From NCBI GenBank assembly GCA_964520425.1, contig CAZFMX010000005.1, positions 7,567-71,566 of the forward strand: DNA of 64,000 nt. The letters run 5' to 3'. Positions 60,171 through 64,000 of the stretch are shown here, one piece after another. This DNA is from JAFGFY01 sp964520425 (GTDB taxonomy: Bacteria; Desulfobacterota; DSM-4660; Desulfatiglandales; HGW-15). A program made the translations under genes and the position numbers. Below the pieces are notes generated by a model that saw only the letters and a list, made by a program, of their open reading frames with translations, was not told the DNA's origin and made no database searches. The stretch's first letter is position 1. Every line of letters starts with the position of its first letter.

Positions 60171-61710
60171 CGTGTCATGTGCTAGGCAAGAAAAAGATAT
60201 AAGGAGCGTGGTCAAAGAAAACCGTGAAGAGGTTTATCGTGTTTTTTGCGACAAAGCGCTTTCATCAACCCGTGATGTACGGCCAGATTTTGATGAAATG
60301 ATCTCTCTCGCTATTTCTAAAAATCCACCCTTTGAAAAGATTTATTGCTTGGATACGTCGAGGTTCGGAAGGGATCAACATGAGACAAATGTCTTATTGT
60401 GGAAGTTGAGAAATAGGCATGGCATAGAGGTGGTGTTTACTAGTATGCCGCAAACTGGCACCTACTTAGATCCTGTTTTTGAGACCATCATGACAGTGTT
60501 CGATCAACTCCATTCTCAACAGAGTAGAATCAAAGGGGTGGCAAGTATGAAACAAAATGTTTCGGATGGCTATCGTGCGGGAGGCAGAGCTCCGTATGGT
60601 TATCGTCTCAAGGAGATAGAACTCGGAGAACACCGACAGGGAAATCCCATTATCAAGACTAAGCTAGAGCCTGACCCTGAAACCGCTCCATTCATCTGTG
60701 AGTATTTTGAGAGGAGATCCAAAGGGGAAACAAGGAAATCTATTCTCAATGATTTTTACCGCCGGAGTATTCCCTCACCAAGTGGAAATACAAAGTGGGG
60801 AACACCAAGTGCGAAGGCTATCGAAGATAATATTGACGTTTATTTAGGTCATACAACCTTCAACCGACACAATCAGAGGATAAAAGAAAGGGGAAGATTT
60901 AGCGGTTATCTCCACGGGAAAAAGTGGAAGCCAAAGGAGGAGTGGGTCATTAAAGAGAATACCCATGAACCGATCATCACGAAAGAAATAGGGGACAGGA
61001 TACGTGAGATGAAGGCGAAGCACATTCGAGATACCAGACACAATGCCAAAAGGATTTATGCCGTTTCAGGGATAATGAAATGCGCTCTGTGCGGGACGAA
61101 TTACAGTGGGGATAGGGGCATGTACCGATGTAATTCTACATCCAAACCCGGAGATAGATGTCTTAACAATGATATTTCCCAGCAGAAGGTCGAAGACGCC
61201 GTTTTCGCCGTGATAGAACAACAAGTCCTCAACTTCAAGAATGTGAAAGGGTTTATTGATAGAGTGAAGGAACGGTTCAAGTCCGACAACTCGGAAAAGG
61301 TGTCTATAAAGAAGAACCTCGCCCAGGTTGATGCTGAAATCAAGAAGGTTATGATACTTTACAGACGGGGAACCATCGATGTTCAAATCATCGAAAAGGA
61401 GATAACCGAATTAGAGGAACGAAAGAAAGGACTGGAGGAAAGACTGGATGAGGTCAAATCATCACAGGACGCCCTCGATGTAAAGGATAGCGACATTCGT
61501 GAGGTGATAAGGGAGTTTAAGAGAGAGGTCAATAATGCAGACCCGAAAACAAGAAAGAGGGCTGTTCAAGCCCTCATTGATCATATGCGGATATTCCCCA
61601 AAGAGAGTAATCCGTGGAGTAGAATGATAGAAATAAGGGGGATTTACATCCCCCTTACACGGTATAAACTGGCGTCCCCAAGGGGATTTGAACCCCTGTC
61701 GCAGGCGTGA
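60124..61710 (+). CDS. Large serine recombinase (integrase)
   Basis: A 528-residue site-specific recombinase. The resolvase domain has IYVRSSKD (catalytic serine about 11), the arginine patch RFGRDQHETN, and a long E helix. The recombinase domain is GYRAGGRAPYGYRL...LNDFYRR. The zinc-ribbon (CALCGTNY...YRC...RC) is near 320, and a coiled coil (VDAEIKKVM...EITELEERKKGLEERL) near 395-440. ATG 60124 follows AAAGGAGGAAAGCG. Its last nine residues (RGFEPLSQA) are encoded by the host tRNA-Glu gene on the other strand, because the reading frame crosses the attachment core; before integration it probably had a different, longer C-terminus. Confidence 0.93.
   Translation: MKTVAIYVRSSKDLANVSCARQEKDIRSVVKENREEVYRVFCDKALSSTRDVRPDFDEMISLAISKNPPFEKIYCLDTSRFGRDQHETNVLLWKLRNRHGIEVVFTSMPQTGTYLDPVFETIMTVFDQLHSQQSRIKGVASMKQNVSDGYRAGGRAPYGYRLKEIELGEHRQGNPIIKTKLEPDPETAPFICEYFERRSKGETRKSILNDFYRRSIPSPSGNTKWGTPSAKAIEDNIDVYLGHTTFNRHNQRIKERGRFSGYLHGKKWKPKEEWVIKENTHEPIITKEIGDRIREMKAKHIRDTRHNAKRIYAVSGIMKCALCGTNYSGDRGMYRCNSTSKPGDRCLNNDISQQKVEDAVFAVIEQQVLNFKNVKGFIDRVKERFKSDNSEKVSIKKNLAQVDAEIKKVMILYRRGTIDVQIIEKEITELEERKKGLEERLDEVKSSQDALDVKDSDIREVIREFKREVNNADPKTRKRAVQALIDHMRIFPKESNPWSRMIEIRGIYIPLTRYKLASPRGFEPLSQA
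61634..61657 (-). terminator. Replacement terminator for tRNA-Glu, inside the recombinase gene
   Basis: TAAGGGGG (61634-61641) pairs with CCCCCTTA (61650-61657), 8-nt loop. On the minus strand it follows the tRNA end by 12 nt and runs into ATTTCTATCATTCT. The T-run is weak. It could take over termination from the displaced original terminator. Confidence 0.5.
61663..61684 (+). repeat. Right attachment site of the island
   Basis: The 12-bp core TGGCGTCCCCAA (61670-61681) is the complement of the acceptor end and CCA of tRNA-Glu, so integration keeps the tRNA intact. Confidence 0.8.
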
Positions 61711-61747
61711 AAGGCCTGTGTCCTGGACCGGGCTAGACGATGGGGAC
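61670..61747 (-). tRNA. tRNA-Glu (TTC)
   Basis: A 78-nt gene including encoded CCA. Acceptor GTCCCCA/TGGGGAC is perfect. The anticodon loop CTTTCAC within GGC...GCC stems gives TTC. The T arm AGGGGTTCAAATCCCCT is perfect. Third gene of a tRNA operon after tRNA-Lys and a decayed Glu copy. It is the island's attachment target. Confidence 0.95.
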
Positions 61748-61765
61748 GTTATTAACCGAAATAAC
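61748..61765. other. Conserved hairpin at the tRNA-Glu 5' side
   Basis: GTTATT-AACCGA-AATAAC next to the mature 5' end. The same position beside the decayed tRNA copy has GTTATC-GACCAA-GATAAC (61907-61924), where the paired T-A has become C-G on both arms. Confidence 0.5.
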
Positions 61766-61830
61766 GTTTGAATGGTCACCGCCGAGGTATTCACCTCAGA
61801 GAGGGTCCGATTCTTCTTCTTTTGTAAGCA

Positions 61831-61906
61831 GTCCCAATCTCTTCTCAGGTCCCTGTCGTCCTGCTTGAAAAGCGGGATATCCAAAACCAGGCAAGACGAT
61901 GGGGAC
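61831..61906 (-). pseudogene. Decayed tRNA-Glu copy
   Basis: Aligns end to end with tRNA-Glu. The acceptor GTCCCCA still pairs with TTGGGAC apart from one position, and the anticodon loop TTTTCAA keeps TTC, but the D arm is altered and the T arm (AGGGACCTGAGAAGAGAT) cannot pair and lacks TTC. Upstream sequence is also duplicated, so about 155 bp was tandemly copied and one copy decayed. Confidence 0.65.
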
Positions 61907-62028
61907 GTTATCGACCAAGATAACGTTTGCACGATCACCGCCAAGCCGTTCCCCGGTGAAATCCGCTGCGCTCCTGTTGCTGCAATTTCACGGCGCAGGC
62001 ACCTCAAGAGAGGACCCGGGAAACAGAG

Positions 62029-62105
62029 TGGTGGGCCGTGCAGGAATCGAACCTGCGACCAACGGATTAAAAGTCCGCTGCTCTACCTGACTGAGCTAAC
62101 GGCCC
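62029..62105 (-). tRNA. tRNA-Lys (TTT)
   Basis: A 77-nt gene including encoded CCA. Acceptor GGGCCGT/ACGGCCC, D arm GCTC...GAGC, anticodon loop CTTTTAA with TTT, and T arm GCAGGTTCGATTCCTGC are all canonical. First gene of the tRNA operon. Confidence 0.96.
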
Positions 62106-62120
62106 GATCCCAGGGGCCTA

Positions 62121-62149
62121 AAAGTAATACCTTTCATCCATCTTGTCAA
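62121..62149 (-). promoter_or_regulatory. Promoter of the tRNA-Lys/Glu operon
   Basis: On the minus strand TTGACA (62149-62144), 17-nt spacer, then TACTTT (62126-62121), placed about 16 bp before the mature tRNA-Lys 5' end. It lies back to back with the uvrC start. Confidence 0.55.
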
Positions 62150-62222
62150 AAGTTTTTTGGGGAGACGGAACATGAAGTCAATTCCCTTGACGACCTTCAT
62201 TGCCTTCACATAACCTTAAGAC

Positions 62223-64000
62223 GTGCAAGTCTTGACCCCACATGATTTGAATCCTGAATACCTTCGACTCAATCTGCCGGAGGGACCGGGGGTTTATGTC
62301 TTTAAAGATCAGACAGAGAAAATCATCTATGTGGGCAAGGCCAAAAACCTGAAAAAGAGAGTATTGTCCTATTTCCCTCCTTCCGGGGACCTGCCCCCCA
62401 AGACCGCTCTGATGATGCATAGGGCCAAAGGCCTTGAGATATTCCTTACGACCACGGAAAAAGAGGCGTTCATACTCGAGGATACCCTCATAAAACGCCA
62501 TTTGCCTCGCTACAATATCCTCCTCAGAGATGACAAGAGGTACCCGTGTCTTCGACTTGACATTCAAACCCCTTTTCCTCGCTTGAGTATCGTCCGAAGA
62601 ATCAAAAAGGATGGGGCTCTCTACTTTGGGCCCTTCACTTCTGCCATTGCCGTTCGAGGCACCCTCAGACTGATCGACCGTGTCTTTCAACTCAGAAAGT
62701 GTAAGACCCGTGATTTACCAAAGAGAACAAGACCCTGTCTCAACCATCAACTGGGCAGGTGTCTGGGGGCATGTGTTCACCAGGTCTCCAGCTCCGATTA
62801 CAGGGAAACCGTTCATCAGGTCAGACTTCTTTTGGAAGGACGTAATCGTGAGTTGTTGGGACAATTGAAAAAGAGGATGCATTCGGCTTCGGAGCAACTC
62901 GATTATGAAAAGGCCGCCCTGATCAGGGATCAGATCAGGGCTGTAGAAGCCACTATTGAACGACAAAATGTAGTCTCCACTAAAATGGAAGATCAGGACG
63001 TCATCGGCCTTGTGCAGGCAGAAGGAAGGACTCACCTGGTCATCCTTTTTGTGCGCAAGGGTGTTCTTTTAGGCAACCGGGATTACATTTTCAGGAATAC
63101 AGATGTCTCTTTATCAGAAATTCTAGAGGCCTTTTTAAAACAGTTCTATTCCCAACAGTCATTTATCCCAAAATGCATTCTCATCTCTGAGCCGTTGCAA
63201 GATCTGCCCCCTTTAAACGACTGGATTTCAGATATAGCTGGAAAGAGAGTATCTATTCATTGTCCTGTAAGAGGTGAAAAGCAACGTCTTGTTAGAATGG
63301 CTATAACCAATGCCCGGGATCTCCTCACAACCCGCGCGACCGCCCATGATGAGAACCTCATGTCCTTGACCAAGTCTACCTTGGGACTGAAGAATACCCC
63401 GAGGAATTTGGAGGGTCTAGATATCTCCTCCTTTCACGGGGCCTTCGCCGTGGGAACCATCGTCTCCTTTGTAGAGGGCCGTTCCCACAAACCAGGGTAT
63501 AGGAATTATAAGATCAAAGGAGTCGAAGGCATTGATGACTATGGAATGATGTCTGAAGTGGTCTCCAAGCGGCTCTCCCATGGCCAGCCTCCGGATCTCT
63601 TTGTAGTGGATGGAGGGAAAGGCCACCTTTTGGCGGTCAAGAAGACCGTAGATGAATTCAACGGACAGAGAAAACCCGAACTGGTGGCTATTGCCAAGGC
63701 AGACGAAAGAAAGAAGAGCGGCATGGATAAGATTTTTATTGTCGGTCGAAAGAACCCCCTTTCTCTTAAAGAGGATGATCCCGTGCGCCTGCTCTTGATG
63801 CGGATTCGCGATGAAGCCCACCGGCGCGCAGTCAGTTATCACCGAAAGCTGCGATCAAAGGGTTACAGATTCTCTGAATTGGATCAGATCTTTGGAATAG
63901 GACCTAAGAAAAAGTCCCTCTTACTCAAGCATTTTGGAGATATAGACACTATATGTAGTGTAACGAAGCAAGATCTTGTGGCCGTTCGCGGAATCACCCC
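62223..64000 (+). CDS. uvrC: Excinuclease ABC subunit C, truncated by the window end
   Basis: About 592 residues are visible and the frame is open at the window edge, so nearly the whole protein (usually about 600-620) is here. The GIY-YIG nuclease is at the start (EGPGVYVFKDQTEKIIYVGKAKNLKKRV). A cysteine set follows (RKC...RPCLNHQLGRCLGAC), then a UVR motif (LDYEKAALIRDQIRAVE near 215), the RNase H-like nuclease (LDISSFHG near 400, VVDGGKGHL), and the first of the HhH motifs (FGIGPKKKSLLLKHFG). It incises DNA on both sides of UvrB-bound lesions. The start is GTG 62223, right after an in-frame TAA; TTG 62232 is the alternative, and the ribosome site is weak. Confidence 0.93.
   Translation, partial: MQVLTPHDLNPEYLRLNLPEGPGVYVFKDQTEKIIYVGKAKNLKKRVLSYFPPSGDLPPKTALMMHRAKGLEIFLTTTEKEAFILEDTLIKRHLPRYNILLRDDKRYPCLRLDIQTPFPRLSIVRRIKKDGALYFGPFTSAIAVRGTLRLIDRVFQLRKCKTRDLPKRTRPCLNHQLGRCLGACVHQVSSSDYRETVHQVRLLLEGRNRELLGQLKKRMHSASEQLDYEKAALIRDQIRAVEATIERQNVVSTKMEDQDVIGLVQAEGRTHLVILFVRKGVLLGNRDYIFRNTDVSLSEILEAFLKQFYSQQSFIPKCILISEPLQDLPPLNDWISDIAGKRVSIHCPVRGEKQRLVRMAITNARDLLTTRATAHDENLMSLTKSTLGLKNTPRNLEGLDISSFHGAFAVGTIVSFVEGRSHKPGYRNYKIKGVEGIDDYGMMSEVVSKRLSHGQPPDLFVVDGGKGHLLAVKKTVDEFNGQRKPELVAIAKADERKKSGMDKIFIVGRKNPLSLKEDDPVRLLLMRIRDEAHRRAVSYHRKLRSKGYRFSELDQIFGIGPKKKSLLLKHFGDIDTICSVTKQDLVAVRGIT

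Larger units (their letters stand above)
52818..61684. mobile_element. Integrated island at tRNA-Glu with serine recombinase
   Basis: About 8.85 kb bounded by 22-nt direct repeats at 52818-52839 and 61663-61684 (TATAAA, one mismatch, TGGCGTCCCCAA, one mismatch, GG). The right repeat is the 3' end of tRNA-Glu. The region is visibly richer in A+T than the host genes. It carries a large serine recombinase, a MerR-type regulator, a sigma-like factor, DUF2958, zinc-ribbon and HExxH proteins and a HEPN-like protein. No conjugation, replication or capsid gene was seen, so mobility probably depends on a helper. Confidence 0.82.

Noticed and set aside
1..64000. CRISPR arrays, rRNA genes, prophage structural genes
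   Set aside because: No regularly spaced short repeats, no rRNA sequence and no capsid, tail or terminase-like translations were found.

Overview
The window looks like the chromosome of a strictly anaerobic, Gram-negative bacterium, most probably a deltaproteobacterium (Desulfobacterota). The pointers are a tungsten-type aldehyde:ferredoxin oxidoreductase, a DMSO-reductase-family molybdoenzyme, an acyl-CoA dehydrogenase, a TonB-dependent receptor with a sulfite-oxidase-fold lipoprotein, a C_GCAxxG_C_C protein, an orphan AmmeMemoRadiSam protein B, and many short dispersed repeats between genes. No rRNA gene or marker allows a firmer placement. Gene functions are assigned from motifs read in the translations; no database search was run.

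Layout. 1-8.3 kb: 3' part of a molybdoenzyme, a HAD phosphatase, a PilZ protein, an acyl-CoA dehydrogenase behind a perfect 19-bp inverted repeat, and a Ski2-like DEAH helicase. 8.4-13.4 kb: asparagine synthase with an acyl-carrier-like protein, a nucleotide-sugar dehydrogenase and a site-2 protease. 13.6-15.4 kb: an IS110/IS1111-family insertion sequence abutting a palindromic repeat. 15.4-25.3 kb: MEMO-like protein, AOR, SDR, MoaD-like protein, LysM protein, second PilZ protein, a Twinkle/T7-gp4-like primase-helicase with a decayed TOPRIM site, and a cysteine desulfurase. 25.9-33.3 kb: RarA, a degenerate hybrid sensor kinase and DnaE. 33.3-47 kb: an inactive-looking secreted rhodanese, WlbA/WlbB sugar enzymes, a ComEA-like protein, a NarL-type two-component pair, an RNase II/R, a Csd6-like plus Csd4-like peptidoglycan-trimming pair that suggests a curved or helical cell, and PurB. 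47-52 kb: HAD phosphatase, C_GCAxxG_C_C protein, sulfite-oxidase-fold lipoprotein, TonB receptor.

52.8-61.7 kb is an AT-rich integrated island of about 8.85 kb. A large serine recombinase sits at its right end, overlapping the 3' end of tRNA-Glu. A near-identical 22-nt direct repeat marks both ends. At the left end lie the tRNA operon's original rho-independent terminator (now about 8.9 kb from its tRNA) and, in the same frame, what appears to be the severed natural C-terminus of the recombinase. The cargo is two zinc-ribbon membrane proteins, a HExxH protein, a small acidic protein, a DUF2958 protein, a HEPN-like candidate defence protein, a MerR-type regulator and a sigma-like factor. Two near-identical 28-bp repeats could be its promoters. 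To the right come a decayed tRNA-Glu copy, tRNA-Lys, their promoter and most of uvrC.

At least four families of short non-autonomous repeats (called A-D here) fill the gaps. Family B copies have terminal inverted repeats and clear 5-bp target duplications. Family A copies sit directly on stop codons. Family D occurs twice, each time just upstream of a minus-strand gene.
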